64,000 bases of DNA, from contig CAWGTD010000003.1 in NCBI GenBank assembly GCA_963825415.1, forward strand, positions 124,001 through 188,000, given 5' to 3'. Under the pieces are notes generated by a model, which was given only the letters and a program-made list of their open reading frames with translations, did no database searches and was not told where the DNA came from. The position numbers were made by a program, and so were the translations under genes. How positions within the stretch are numbered: the first letter of the stretch is position 1; the number at the start of each line of letters is the position of its first letter. Shown in pieces: positions 25,525 through 33,503 of this stretch. The DNA comes from BP-464 sp963825415. Lineage in GTDB: Bacteria > Actinomycetota > Thermoleophilia > Solirubrobacterales > Solirubrobacteraceae.

Positions 25525-26273
25525 GACTCGGGCGCGCGAGCCAGGACCGCTCCCGCCAGCGCCCCGACGGCCACACCGACGCCGCCCGCCACCCAGCTGG
25601 CCTCATCCAGCGCGGCGGGCATCAGGAAGACCACCGCGCTGAGGATCGCGGTCCCGAGCAGGTCGCCGTCGTAGTCCTCGCCGCGGCGGGCGGCGAGCCC
25701 GTCGCGCATCGCCCACGCGCACAGCAGCGCCAGTGCGGCGCCGTTGGCGCCGTCGACCGGCGCCTCGCCCGCGAGCGTCGCCGCTGCCAGCCCGCCGATC
25801 CCGCCCAGGACGAAGAGCAGGACCACGGGCACCGGGCCGTGGCGGCGCTCGAGCAGCCAGCCGTAGAGGCCGACCGCGAGCAGCACGACGAACTGGTACC
25901 AGCTGCTGTCGTAGACGAAGGCCGAGGAGACCAGGCGCAGCGGCTGCTCGGAGATCGCCGTCTGGATCACGAGATCGCCCTTGGGGACGAACGCCAGCGT
26001 CACCCACATGAAGCACGAGGCGGCGAGCAGCGTGAGCGTCGCCCACGGACGCCGGTCCCACGCGTCGGTGCGCACGCCCGGGATGCTGCGGGGCTGCGGG
26101 CGCTCACGGCGCTTGGAGCGCCGTGGCTTGGGCTCGGAGATCGTCCCGTCGCGCTCGATCTTCGGGGCGCGCTTGCGCAGCCGCGTGCCGCAGTAGGGGC
26201 ACTCGGTGATGTACGGGGAAACTTCTGACCCGCAGTTCTTGCAGACGACGAAGAGGTCAGGGCCGGTGGCCAT
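25521..26273 (-). CDS. Zinc-ribbon rhomboid-like membrane protein, probably inactive
   Basis: A 250 aa protein. The N-terminus is a zinc ribbon (CKNCGSEVSPYITECPYCG), followed by a basic linker and six hydrophobic segments with rhomboid-like spacing (WATLTLLAASCFMWVTLAF, LLERRHGPVPVVLLFVLGGI). The usual catalytic GxSG is GANG here (VDGANGAALALL), and the last helix (SWVAGGVGVAVGALAG) lacks the catalytic histidine. It is therefore likely a pseudoprotease that binds membrane clients. Confidence 0.75.
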   Translation of the reverse strand: MATGPDLFVVCKNCGSEVSPYITECPYCGTRLRKRAPKIERDGTISEPKPRRSKRRERPQPRSIPGVRTDAWDRRPWATLTLLAASCFMWVTLAFVPKGDLVIQTAISEQPLRLVSSAFVYDSSWYQFVVLLAVGLYGWLLERRHGPVPVVLLFVLGGIGGLAAATLAGEAPVDGANGAALALLCAWAMRDGLAARRGEDYDGDLLGTAILSAVVFLMPAALDEASWVAGGVGVAVGALAGAVLARAPES

Positions 26274-26291
26274 CGACCTGTGAGGGTACCT

Positions 26292-26368
26292 CCGCGGGTC
26301 ATCCGGACCCGCGGTCTGAATTCGACGGTTCGGCATCCGGCCGCCGTAATCGCGCGGCTTCGCCGCGC
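26292..26368 (-). terminator. Hairpins between ybdK-like and rhomboid-like genes
   Basis: GCGCGGC-TTC-GCCGCGC (26352-26368) lies about 10 nt downstream of the YbdK-type stop and is a likely terminator for that gene on the minus strand. A second perfect 9 bp stem, CCGCGGGTC-ATCCG-GACCCGCGG (26292-26314), sits 19 nt before the rhomboid start and could be a terminator or a leader structure. Confidence 0.5.
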
Positions 26369-26377
26369 TCCGCGGGT

Positions 26378-27478
26378 CTATGCCCCCGTCGCCTCCACGA
26401 TCTCGGCCATGACCTCGCGCAGATCGTGGTTGGCCTCGTAGACGACGACCTGCCGCTCGGCTCCGTTGCCGCGGCTCAGGAGGTCCTCGATGCCGACGAG
26501 GTCGTCGGCGGAGCCCACCTGCTGGGCGTGCTCGCGCAGGCGGTCGAGGTGTCGCCGCGCCAGATCGCGCGCGCCGATCTTGTCGCCCGAGGGCAGGTCG
26601 ACGAGGTCGCCGGCCAGGCCGTGGCGGGCGGCCAGCCACTTGTTCTCGTCGAGGATCTGCCAGGAGAGGTGCGGGAGCTCGCGGCCGTCGTCGAAGCCCG
26701 CCGCCAGCTCGTGGACCATCGCGTGGATCAGCGCCGCCAGGGCCAGGGTGTGCTCGACGCGGGTCTGCGCGTCGCAGACGCGGATCTCGACCGTGCCGAA
26801 CTTCGGGTGTGGCCGGACGTCGTACCAGAGGTAGGTGTAGTCGGCCATGACCCCCGCGTCGACCATGAAGGAGATCTGGCGGTCGTAGTCCTCCCAGTCG
26901 CGGTACTCGGGCGGGATGCCGACCCGCGGGAAGGCGCGGAAGATCGGGGTGCGCGTGGACATCAGGCCGGTCTGGTCGGCGCGCCAGAACGGCGAGTTGG
27001 CGCTCAGCGCGAGCAGGACCGGGCAGTGCAGGCGCATGCCGTTGGCCACGTAGATCGCCTTGTCGGGGTCGTCGAGGCCGACGTGGACGTGGACTCCGAA
27101 GATCAGCTCCTGGCGCGCGACGAAGCGCAGCGCGCTGATCAGCTCGCGGTAGCGCGGCCGGGCCACGATCCGCGCCTCCTCCCACATCGCGAACGGATGC
27201 GTGCCGGCCGAGCCGATCGTCAGGCCCTTGTTGGCAGCGTTGGCACGGACCTGGTGGCGCAGTGCGCGCAGCTGGGACCCGGCCTCGGCGGTGTTCGCGC
27301 AGGGCTTGGTGGCGATCTCCAGGACCGACTCCATCAGCTCGGGCTTGATCTCGCCCTCGCTGGCGTCCTGCAGCAGGGACTCGATCGCGTTGACCAGCTC
27401 GAGCGACTCGCGGTCCACGATCATGAGCTCCTCCTCGATGCCGATCGTGAAGCTCGGCCCGGTGAAGTGGTGCTCCAT
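26378..27478 (-). CDS. YbdK-type carboxylate-amine ligase
   Basis: A 366 aa member of the glutamate-cysteine ligase 2 (YbdK) family. GIEEELMIVDRESLEL is the signature start, followed by GSAGTHPFAMWEEARIVARP, ELIFGVHVHVGLDDPDKAIY, SPFWRADQTGLMSTRTPIF and GTVEIRVCDAQTRVEHTLAL. The family makes gamma-glutamyl or related amide bonds with ATP, but the physiological substrate in actinobacteria is uncertain. It is divergent from the DUF2090 gene, with 43 bp between starts. Confidence 0.9.
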   Translation of the reverse strand: MEHHFTGPSFTIGIEEELMIVDRESLELVNAIESLLQDASEGEIKPELMESVLEIATKPCANTAEAGSQLRALRHQVRANAANKGLTIGSAGTHPFAMWEEARIVARPRYRELISALRFVARQELIFGVHVHVGLDDPDKAIYVANGMRLHCPVLLALSANSPFWRADQTGLMSTRTPIFRAFPRVGIPPEYRDWEDYDRQISFMVDAGVMADYTYLWYDVRPHPKFGTVEIRVCDAQTRVEHTLALAALIHAMVHELAAGFDDGRELPHLSWQILDENKWLAARHGLAGDLVDLPSGDKIGARDLARRHLDRLREHAQQVGSADDLVGIEDLLSRGNGAERQVVVYEANHDLREVMAEIVEATGA

Positions 27479-27521
27479 GTGGCGGGCAGCCTACCCGGGG
27501 CGCGGAGGTACGATCCCTCGC

Positions 27522-28451
27522 ATGGCACTTGGTTACGACGGCAAGCTCTACATCCTCGCGTTCGACCATCGCGGGTCCTTCCAGAAGAAGATGTTCGGGA
27601 TCGAGGGCGACCCCGACGACGCCCAGACCCAGACGATCGCCGACGCCAAGCACCTGATCTTCGAGGGGATGGCGAAGGCGAACAAGCGCGGCGCGGTCGC
27701 GGCCGACCAGGTCGGGGTGCTCGTCGACGAGCAGTTCGGCGGCTCGATCCCGGCCGATGCCCAGGCGTTGGGCCTCAAGCTCGCGATGCCGGTCGAGAAG
27801 TCCGGCCAGGACATGTTCGACTTCCAGTACGGCGACGAGTTCGGCGAGCACATCGAGAGTTTCGACCCCGACTTCTCCAAGGTGCTCGTCCGTTACAACC
27901 CCGACGGGGACGCCGACGCCAACCGCACGCAGCTCGAGAAGCTCAAGCGGCTGGCCGACTGGCTGCACTCCAACGACCGCAAGTTCCTCTTCGAGCTGCT
28001 GGTGCCGGCCACCGACGAACAGCTCGCGTCGGTCGACGGCGACACCGACCGCTACGACGCCGAGCTGCGGCCCGACCTGATGCGGCGCGCGATCGAGGAG
28101 ACGCAGGACTTCGGTGTCGAGGTCGACATCTGGAAGATCGAGGGCGTCGACGAGCGCTCCGACGCGGAGACGCTGGCGCGCACCAGCCGCCGCGACGGGC
28201 GCGACGGTGTCGTGTGCGTCCTGCTGGGCCGCGGCGCATCCGACGCGAAGGTCGACCACTGGCTGCGCGAGGCCGCGCCGGTGGACGGGTTCATCGGGTT
28301 CGCGATCGGCCGCTCGATCTGGTGGGACGCGCTGAAGGGCTTCCTCGACGGGTCGCTTGAGCGCGAGGCGGCCGCCGACCAGATCGCCGAGAACTACCTG
28401 CGCTTCGTCAAGGTCTACGAGGAGGCCGAGCAGGGCACGCCGGTGGCCTGA
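27522..28451 (+). CDS. DUF2090 / IolC C-terminal-like aldolase-fold protein
   Basis: A 309 aa protein starting MALGYDGKLYILAFDHRGSF. The DHR motif, the MPVEKSGQDMFDFQYGDEF section and VDIWKIEGVDERSDAETLAR match the DUF2090 domain, found fused to 5-dehydro-2-deoxygluconokinase (IolC) or alone, with a class I aldolase-like TIM barrel. A role on 2-deoxy-5-keto-gluconate-6-phosphate or a similar sugar phosphate is possible, but no other inositol genes are present. GGAGG lies close upstream of ATG 27522. Confidence 0.8.
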   Translation: MALGYDGKLYILAFDHRGSFQKKMFGIEGDPDDAQTQTIADAKHLIFEGMAKANKRGAVAADQVGVLVDEQFGGSIPADAQALGLKLAMPVEKSGQDMFDFQYGDEFGEHIESFDPDFSKVLVRYNPDGDADANRTQLEKLKRLADWLHSNDRKFLFELLVPATDEQLASVDGDTDRYDAELRPDLMRRAIEETQDFGVEVDIWKIEGVDERSDAETLARTSRRDGRDGVVCVLLGRGASDAKVDHWLREAAPVDGFIGFAIGRSIWWDALKGFLDGSLEREAAADQIAENYLRFVKVYEEAEQGTPVA

Positions 28452-28482
28452 CTGCGCACCCGCTGATCAAGAGGGTGCCGGA

Positions 28483-28500
28483 GGTGACCACGTGGTCACC
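28483..28500. promoter_or_regulatory. Perfect 18 bp palindrome, candidate operator
   Basis: GGTGACCACGTGGTCACC is a perfect palindrome within a slightly longer symmetric context, flanked by direct CCGGAGGTG copies. It lies 32 nt after the DUF2090 stop and 80 nt before the likely thermonuclease start. A repressor site for the downstream gene or part of the transcription end are both possible. Confidence 0.35.
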
Positions 28501-28544
28501 GGAGGTGGGCCCCTCTCGGCCGGAGGCCGATGGTGTTTTGTTGC

Positions 28545-28572
28545 AAGGCCCGGTGCATGCGCGCCGGGCCTT
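28545..28572 (+). terminator. Intrinsic terminator after the DUF2090 gene
   Basis: AAGGCCCGG (28545-28553) pairs perfectly with CCGGGCCTT (28564-28572) across a 10 nt loop, followed by TGCGC; a TTTTG run lies just upstream. Its position over the first possible thermonuclease start codons argues for the later ATG at 28581 as the true start. Confidence 0.6.
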
Positions 28573-28580
28573 TGCGCATC

Positions 28581-29108
28581 ATGGGCGCGGTGTCGTGGCG
28601 CGTGCTTCTTCCGTGGCTGGCCGTGCTGGCGATCGCCGGCGTGGCCGGGCGGTCGGCGCTCGACGGAGACGACGACGGCGGCGCGACGGGGTCCGCGACG
28701 GCGGGCATGGCGCGCGTGGTCGCGGTGGTCGACGGCGACACGATCAGGGTGCGGCTCGCGGGGGGCGAGGTCGAACGCGTGCGCTACATCGGCATCGACA
28801 CGCCCGAGTCCGTCAAGCCCGGCACCCCGGTGCAGTGCTTCGCCAAGGCGGCCGCGGCTGCGAACCGGAGGCTGGTGGAGGGGCGAACGGTGCGGCTGGT
28901 CGGAGACGTCGAGCCACGCGATCGCTACGGGCGCCTGCTCGCGTACGTGTACCGGGAGCCCGACGGCCTGTTCGTCAACGCCGAGCTCGTGCGCGGCGGA
29001 TACGCCCGGCCGCTGACGATTCCTCCGGACGTGAGGTTTGCGGAGCGCTTCGCAACATTGGCGGAGGAGGCGCGGCGGGCCGCGAAGGGGCTCTGGAGCT
29101 CCTGTTGA
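28581..29108 (+). CDS. Exported thermonuclease (staphylococcal-nuclease family)
   Basis: A 175 aa protein with an N-terminal hydrophobic anchor (WRVLLPWLAVLAIAGVAG). The nuclease domain carries VVDGDTIRVRLAGGE (calcium-binding Asp residues), VRYIGIDTPESVKPG (Arg and Glu of the active site) and EPRDRYGRLLAYVY (second catalytic Arg). It should cleave DNA and RNA outside the cytoplasm. Earlier in-frame starts at 28530 and 28557 overlap the terminator hairpin, so 28581 is preferred. Confidence 0.85.
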   Translation: MGAVSWRVLLPWLAVLAIAGVAGRSALDGDDDGGATGSATAGMARVVAVVDGDTIRVRLAGGEVERVRYIGIDTPESVKPGTPVQCFAKAAAAANRRLVEGRTVRLVGDVEPRDRYGRLLAYVYREPDGLFVNAELVRGGYARPLTIPPDVRFAERFATLAEEARRAAKGLWSSC

Positions 29109-29127
29109 GCGATACGCTCCGCCTGCG

Positions 29128-29367
29128 ATGCGGATGCGGCAGAGCCTCGCGGAGATCGAGCGCGCCTTCGTCGAGGAGGTGGCGGTCGACCGTGTTCGCG
29201 CCGAAAAGCGCGTGCGCGAGGTGCAGCAGCGCCACCATCAGCGGCACCTGGAGCGCACGCACAAACACGGCACCATGCGGTTCGTGGTGCTCGTGTTCGT
29301 GCTGCTGGCCACGGCGACGATCGTCACCGTGGCGATGTTCGAGACGCTGTACTACGTGATCGGCTGA
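29128..29367 (+). CDS. Small C-terminally anchored membrane protein
   Basis: A 79 aa protein: a charged helical N-terminal part (MRQSLAEIERAFVEEVAVDR, EKRVREVQQRHHQRHLER) likely to form a coiled coil, then one membrane helix (FVVLVFVLLATATIVTVAMF). Function unknown. It starts 20 nt after the thermonuclease stop on the same strand and converges on csrA. Confidence 0.6.
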   Translation: MRMRQSLAEIERAFVEEVAVDRVRAEKRVREVQQRHHQRHLERTHKHGTMRFVVLVFVLLATATIVTVAMFETLYYVIG

Positions 29368-29380
29368 AGCGCCCGAGGCG

Positions 29381-29614
29381 CTACGAGCCGCTGAGGCGAC
29401 CGAGCTCCTCGTCGACCTCGCGGCGCGTGCCGCCTGCCGTCACCTGCCCCCGCTCCTCCTGGATCTCCAGGTAGACCTCCTTGCGGAACACCGGGACGTC
29501 GCGCGGTGCGGCGATACCGATGCGGACCTTCTCGCCCATGATCGACAAGACCGAAATCTCGACGTCGTCGCCGATCATGATGCTCTGGTTGGACTTGCGT
29601 GTCAGTACCAGCAT
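29381..29614 (-). CDS. csrA: CsrA carbon storage / translation regulator
   Basis: A 77 aa RNA-binding protein. MLVLTRKSNQSIMIGDDVEI, KVRIGIAAPRDVPVFRKEVY and LEIQEERG match CsrA, including the beta1 and beta5 residues (Arg6, Arg45 region) that contact GGA in mRNA leaders. GGGAGGT stands 6 nt before ATG 29614, itself a GGA-containing leader that could allow autoregulation. In Gram-positive bacteria CsrA usually restrains flagellin translation with FliW; neither fliW nor hag is in this window. Confidence 0.93.
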   Translation of the reverse strand: MLVLTRKSNQSIMIGDDVEISVLSIMGEKVRIGIAAPRDVPVFRKEVYLEIQEERGQVTAGGTRREVDEELGRLSGS

Positions 29615-29778
29615 TGAGGCACCTCCCTGCCTGCCGCTGAGGGGGACGGAGTCTGTACCCCCGCCGTTGATACACATGAAAGCAGTCCGAGCCGCCCGAT
29701 GCGACGCCCGACAGGAAGTTCCCGCCCAGGGCTCTCGCCGGTGGGGCGCGGGCGGGGTGCGCTAGGCTCCCGCGCCCG

Positions 29779-30339
29779 ATGGCACGACGCTCTCTGCGCC
29801 CCCACCTCAACCAGATCCGGGGCTGGGTCCGGCAGGGCCGGACCGACGCCTGGATCGCTCATCAGCTCGACGTCACCGTCCAGCAGATCGAGCAATTCAA
29901 GCGCGAGAACGAGCTCGCCGAGGGCGCCGAGACACCCGTCGGCCCGGGTCTGGACTTCGACGACGAGATCGATCTGCGCGCCGAGGACGACGCCCTGATC
30001 GCCGCCGAGCTCGAAGCCGCGGCGCAGGACGAGCCCGAGGACGACGACGACAGCGCAGACGACGGCGTAGGTGGCGACGACGCCGGCGATGGCGACCGCC
30101 CGCCCCGGCGGCGCGGCCGGCGCGGAGGTAGGCGGCGGCGTGGCGGCCGCGGCCCGGCCGTGCTCGAGGGCACGTTCGACCACGGCGAGGAGGGCTACGG
30201 ACTGTGGCTCGACCCTGCGGTGGTGGACAACCCGGTTTACGCGGAGCACTGGGCAGGCCACCGGCCGGTCGAGGTCACGGTCGAGGAAGACCGCATCGTG
30301 ATCCGCCGGGCCGGTGAGGAAACCGAAGACGACGAGTAG
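29779..30339 (+). CDS. Hypothetical protein with HTH-like N-terminus, acidic and Arg-rich linkers
   Basis: A 186 aa protein. Residues 1-45 (LNQIRGWVRQGRTDAWIAHQ, LDVTVQQIEQFKREN) look like a small HTH that may bind nucleic acid. An Asp/Glu-rich stretch and an Arg/Gly block (PPRRRGRRGGRRRRGGRG) follow. The C-terminal 60 residues form a compact unit (EGYGLWLDPAVVDNPVYAEH). The mixed acidic and RGG-like low-complexity core suggests RNA or nucleoid association, by inference. Confidence 0.65.
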   Translation: MARRSLRPHLNQIRGWVRQGRTDAWIAHQLDVTVQQIEQFKRENELAEGAETPVGPGLDFDDEIDLRAEDDALIAAELEAAAQDEPEDDDDSADDGVGGDDAGDGDRPPRRRGRRGGRRRRGGRGPAVLEGTFDHGEEGYGLWLDPAVVDNPVYAEHWAGHRPVEVTVEEDRIVIRRAGEETEDDE

Positions 30340-31108
30340 CGAGGACCGGGCCGCCGCGGTCGAGCGGGCCGTCGCGTTCTCAGCCGACACCGACGGGCTC
30401 GCGGCCGACTCGGTGCAGCCACATCCGCTGGGGCGCGCGCTGTTCAGCGCCAGCCTGCGGCAGATGTGGGTCCTCAACCAGCTCCAGGTGCTCGGCCCGC
30501 AGCCGGATCTGGACGCCGAGTCGCTGATCGCCGAGCTGGACCGCCTCTACTCCGACCTTCCGCACCGCCGGGTGTTCGCCGACGACGACGCGACGGGCAA
30601 CCGGCTCGGCGACGGGTTGAGCCGTCGCGGATTCAGCGCCGAGCGCGACGCGGTGATGCTGCTCGAGGGGCGGCCGCCGGATCCGCCGCCGGGGATCGCG
30701 CGCGAGGCCGACGAGCCGGCGTTCCGTGCCGCGGAGCTGGCAATCACGTACGACCTCCCGGGCGGGACCGGCGAGCCGGAGATGCTGATCGAGGGCCGAG
30801 CCCGGATGCGCGCCGGGCGAGACGGCACGCGCACGTTCATCGGCAGCCACGACGGCGTGGACGCGTGCACGGTGACGCTCCATACCGACGGCCGCATCGG
30901 GCAGGTCGAGGACGTCGCCACCCTCGTCGCCCACCGCGGGCACGGCGTTGCCGGCGCAACCGTTGCCCTTGCGGCGCGCGAGGCGCTCGACGCCGGCAAC
31001 GAGATCGTCTTCCTGCTAGTCGACTCGGTGACGGGACCGGTGGCGCTCTACGAGCGCGTCGGGTTCCGGGTCGCCGGGCACACGTGGAGCTTCACCCGTC
31101 CGGGGTGA
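30314..31108 (+). CDS. GNAT family N-acetyltransferase
   Basis: A 264 aa protein starting at GTG 30314, overlapping the previous gene by 26 bp. The C-terminal half has the acetyl-CoA motif (VEDVATLVAHRGHGVAGATV) and the last strand-helix unit LYERVGFRVAGHTW. The N-terminal half may be a degenerate second GNAT unit. The substrate is not evident. Confidence 0.8.
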   Translation: MRKPKTTSSEDRAAAVERAVAFSADTDGLAADSVQPHPLGRALFSASLRQMWVLNQLQVLGPQPDLDAESLIAELDRLYSDLPHRRVFADDDATGNRLGDGLSRRGFSAERDAVMLLEGRPPDPPPGIAREADEPAFRAAELAITYDLPGGTGEPEMLIEGRARMRAGRDGTRTFIGSHDGVDACTVTLHTDGRIGQVEDVATLVAHRGHGVAGATVALAAREALDAGNEIVFLLVDSVTGPVALYERVGFRVAGHTWSFTRPG

Positions 31109-31418
31109 GCCGCCGGCCGCCCGCGTAGTCGCTGGCCTCGCGCAGGTAGCGGGCGAACGCGGCGTCGACGACCGTGCGGGCGTCCCACGCCCAGGGATCC
31201 GCCGGCGCGACCTGCATCGCAAGCGCCTCGGCCCACCCGGTGCCGTCGGCGTAGAGATCGACGAGCTCGTCGACCCCGAAGGTGCTCCCCAGCCGCCGGC
31301 GCAGGTCCTCGAAGATCCGCTGGGTCACGCGCTCGAGGACTCGTGCACGCGAGTGGTCGGCACGGGCGAGCCGCTGCTCGCCCTCGCGCCACTGCTGGAC
31401 CGCCGCCTCGAATCTCAT
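31092..31418 (-). CDS. Conserved-looking hypothetical protein
   Basis: A 108 aa protein (MRFEAAVQQWREGEQRLARA, VTQRIFEDLRRRLGSTFGVD, ELVDLYADGTGWAEALA) rich in helices and tryptophan, with no membrane segment. It converges with the GNAT gene, overlapping it by 17 bp. It lies 36 bp downstream of the septum-initiator gene on the same strand, so it is probably the end of that operon. Function unknown. Confidence 0.65.
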   Translation of the reverse strand: MRFEAAVQQWREGEQRLARADHSRARVLERVTQRIFEDLRRRLGSTFGVDELVDLYADGTGWAEALAMQVAPADPWAWDARTVVDAAFARYLREASDYAGGRRLTPDG

Positions 31419-31454
31419 CAGGTGCGGCCGAGGGTACCCGCGGCGGGGCGCGAC

Positions 31455-31745
31455 CTAGCGGTCGTTCGGCAGGTCGCGGACCACGTAGGGCCGCTCGCCC
31501 GGCCGGACCATTCCGAGGCGGCGTGCCTCTGACTCCAGCGTGCTGGGGTCGCTGAGCGAGCGTCGCTTGGCCTGCAGACGCTCGTTCTCGCGCTTGAGCG
31601 CCTGGACCTCGGAGCTGCGGTGGTGCGACTCGCGCAGCGTGTCGACGTACGAGCGAGCCGGGCCGACGTACAGGAACAGCAGGCCCACCAGCACCGCGAG
31701 CAGGCCATAACGGCTGATGCGGTCCCAGCGGATGGCGGCGCTCAC
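31455..31745 (-). CDS. FtsB/DivIC-type septum formation initiator
   Basis: A 96 aa bitopic protein: a short cytoplasmic N-terminus, one membrane helix (YGLLAVLVGLLFLYVGPARS), then a coiled coil (SSEVQALKRENERLQAKRRS) and the DivIC/FtsB end ARRLGMVRPGERPYVVRDLP. Such proteins hold the divisome complex with FtsL and FtsQ. The position downstream of eno is typical for actinobacteria. GTG 31745 is favoured because the frame upstream to 31826 is Arg/Ser-rich; both starts are possible. Confidence 0.85.
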   Translation of the reverse strand: MSAAIRWDRISRYGLLAVLVGLLFLYVGPARSYVDTLRESHHRSSEVQALKRENERLQAKRRSLSDPSTLESEARRLGMVRPGERPYVVRDLPNDR

Positions 31746-32228
31746 CCGTCGCGGTTCGACGCGGGGCCGCCGGCTCCTGCTACTTGCCGAGGTTGCGGTG
31801 TTCGCGGCTTCGCCGAAGCGGTTCACCGCGTCCGCATGCGACGGTTGCCCTGCCGCGTTGAGGGGTGTGCGGGGTGGATGGTGCTTCGGGGCAGTTAGGG
31901 ATTACGCCCTCGGGGGGTGTGGTCGTTAGGCGTCGCATAGGGAAGGTTGATGACCACACCCCCCGGCCAGACGCCCCAATCGTCGTCTCTTCACCCCGGT
32001 TGCTTGCGCGGGACGGGCGCGGTGAGCCGTTTCGGCGAAACCGCGCCCGCGCGATCAGGGTGCCGGGACCGTGCAGCGACGAAAGAGGGCGCGGACGGCC
32101 GGGCGTCCGACAGACGCTCTGAGCCGTGAGCCGTGAGCCGGAGCCGTGAGCCGGAGCCGGAGGCGGAGGCGGGTCCACCGGATGCGTGGCCGCTCCGCAC
32201 CCGAACCACCCACGCAACGCGCGCGTGG
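31746..32228. other. 483 bp gene-free region between eno and the FtsB/DivIC gene
   Basis: No convincing coding frame. It contains a 14 bp perfect inverted repeat, CGGGGGGTGTGGTC (31911-31924) with GACCACACCCCCCG (31952-31965), across a 27 nt loop. ATGCGACG and CGTCGCAT occur further out as a possible additional pairing. A short tandem repeat lies at 32121-32172. Local composition has more AT-rich islands (for example TTAGGGATTACGCCC) than the flanking genes. It may hold an ncRNA, a structured leader for the division gene, or a complex terminator for eno. Confidence 0.5.
32121..32172. repeat. Short tandem repeat of GAGCCGT / GAGCCG units
   Basis: Units GAGCCGT, GAGCCGT, GAGCCG, GAGCCGT, GAGCCG, GAGCCG, GAGGCG, GAGGCG run head to tail, about 60 bp downstream of the eno stop. 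The mixed 6/7 nt period suggests slipped-strand growth. It is non-coding. Confidence 0.75.
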
Positions 32229-33503
32229 CTAGCCGCGGAAGGCCGACCGCCCGGGGAAGGTGGCGTCGGCGCCGAGCTGCTCCTCGATGCGAAGCAGCTG
32301 GTTGTACTTCGCCACACGATCCGAACGGGAAGGCGCGCCGGTCTTGATCTGGCCGCAGCCGGTGGCCACGGCGAGGTCGGCGATCGTGACGTCCTCGGTC
32401 TCGCCCGAGCGGTGCGACATGACCGCGCTGTAGCCGGCCTCGCGGGCGATGCGGATCGCCTCGAGCGTCTCGGAGAGCGTGCCGATCTGGTTGACCTTGA
32501 TGAGGATCGAGTTGGCGACCCCGCGCTCGATTCCCTCGCTGAGCCGCACCGGGTTGGTGACGAACAGGTCGTCGCCGACGAGCTGGACGCGGTCGCCGAT
32601 GCGGTCGGTCAGCGCCTTCCAGCCGTCCCAGTCGTTCTCGTCCATCCCGTCCTCGATCGAGACGATCGGGTAGCGGGACGCCGCGTCGGCCCAGTAGTCG
32701 GCGAGCTCGCCCGCGCTGAGCGTCCGGCCCTCGTGCTCGAGGACGTACGCGCCGTCGGAGTACAGCTCACTGGTCGCCGGGTCGAGCGCGATCGCCACGT
32801 CGTCCCCGGGGCGGTAGCCGGCGGCCTCGATGCCCTGGACGAGGAACTTCAGGGCCTCCTCGTTGGAACCGAGGTCGGGGGCGAAGCCGCCCTCGTCGCC
32901 GACGGTCGTCCCCAGGCCGGCGTCGTGCAGCGTGCGCTTGAGCGCGTGGAAGACCTCGGTCCCCCAACGCAGGCACTCCGCGAACGACCCGGCGCCGACC
33001 GGGACGACCATGAACTCCTGGAAGTCGACCGCGTTGTCGGCGTGGGCGCCGCCGTTGACGACGTTCATCATCGGCACCGGCAGCACGTGCGCCGCCTCGC
33101 CGCCCAGGTACTTCCACAGCGGCAGGCCCTCCTCGGCCGCCGCGGCGTGGGCGGCGGCGAGCGACACGCCGAGGATCGCGTTGGCGCCCAGGCGCGACTT
33201 GTTCGGGGTGCCGTCGAGCTCGACGAGGCAGCGGTCGAGGCCCTGCTGGTCGGTGGCGTCGAGGCCGGCGACCGCCTCGGCGATTTCCTGATTGACGTTG
33301 GCGACCGCCTGGGCGACGCCCTTGCCGCCCCACTCGGCGCCGCCGTCGCGCAGCTCGGTCGCCTCGAACTCGCCCGTGGACGCCCCGGACGGGACCGCAG
33401 CGCGGCCGGCCGACCCGGAGCGGAGCACGAGTTCGACCTCAACCGTCGGGTTGCCCCGGGAGTCGAGGATCTGCCGGCCGTGGACCTTCTCGATCTTGCT
33501 CAC
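32229..33503 (-). CDS. eno: Enolase
   Basis: A 424 aa glycolytic enzyme interconverting 2-phosphoglycerate and phosphoenolpyruvate. It starts SKIEKVHGRQILDSRGNPTV from GTG 33503. Active-site motifs are GDEGGFAPDLGSN, SIEDGMDENDWDGW, LVGDDLFVTNP, ILIKVNQIGTLSETLE and SHRSGETED. Length is normal. The GTGA overlap with mazG couples the two. It is also the probable scaffold enzyme of RNA degradation in many bacteria. Confidence 0.98.
   Translation of the reverse strand: MSKIEKVHGRQILDSRGNPTVEVELVLRSGSAGRAAVPSGASTGEFEATELRDGGAEWGGKGVAQAVANVNQEIAEAVAGLDATDQQGLDRCLVELDGTPNKSRLGANAILGVSLAAAHAAAAEEGLPLWKYLGGEAAHVLPVPMMNVVNGGAHADNAVDFQEFMVVPVGAGSFAECLRWGTEVFHALKRTLHDAGLGTTVGDEGGFAPDLGSNEEALKFLVQGIEAAGYRPGDDVAIALDPATSELYSDGAYVLEHEGRTLSAGELADYWADAASRYPIVSIEDGMDENDWDGWKALTDRIGDRVQLVGDDLFVTNPVRLSEGIERGVANSILIKVNQIGTLSETLEAIRIAREAGYSAVMSHRSGETEDVTIADLAVATGCGQIKTGAPSRSDRVAKYNQLLRIEEQLGADATFPGRSAFRG

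Noticed and set aside
32121..32172. CRISPR remnant
   Set aside because: Units are 6-7 nt and contiguous without spacers.
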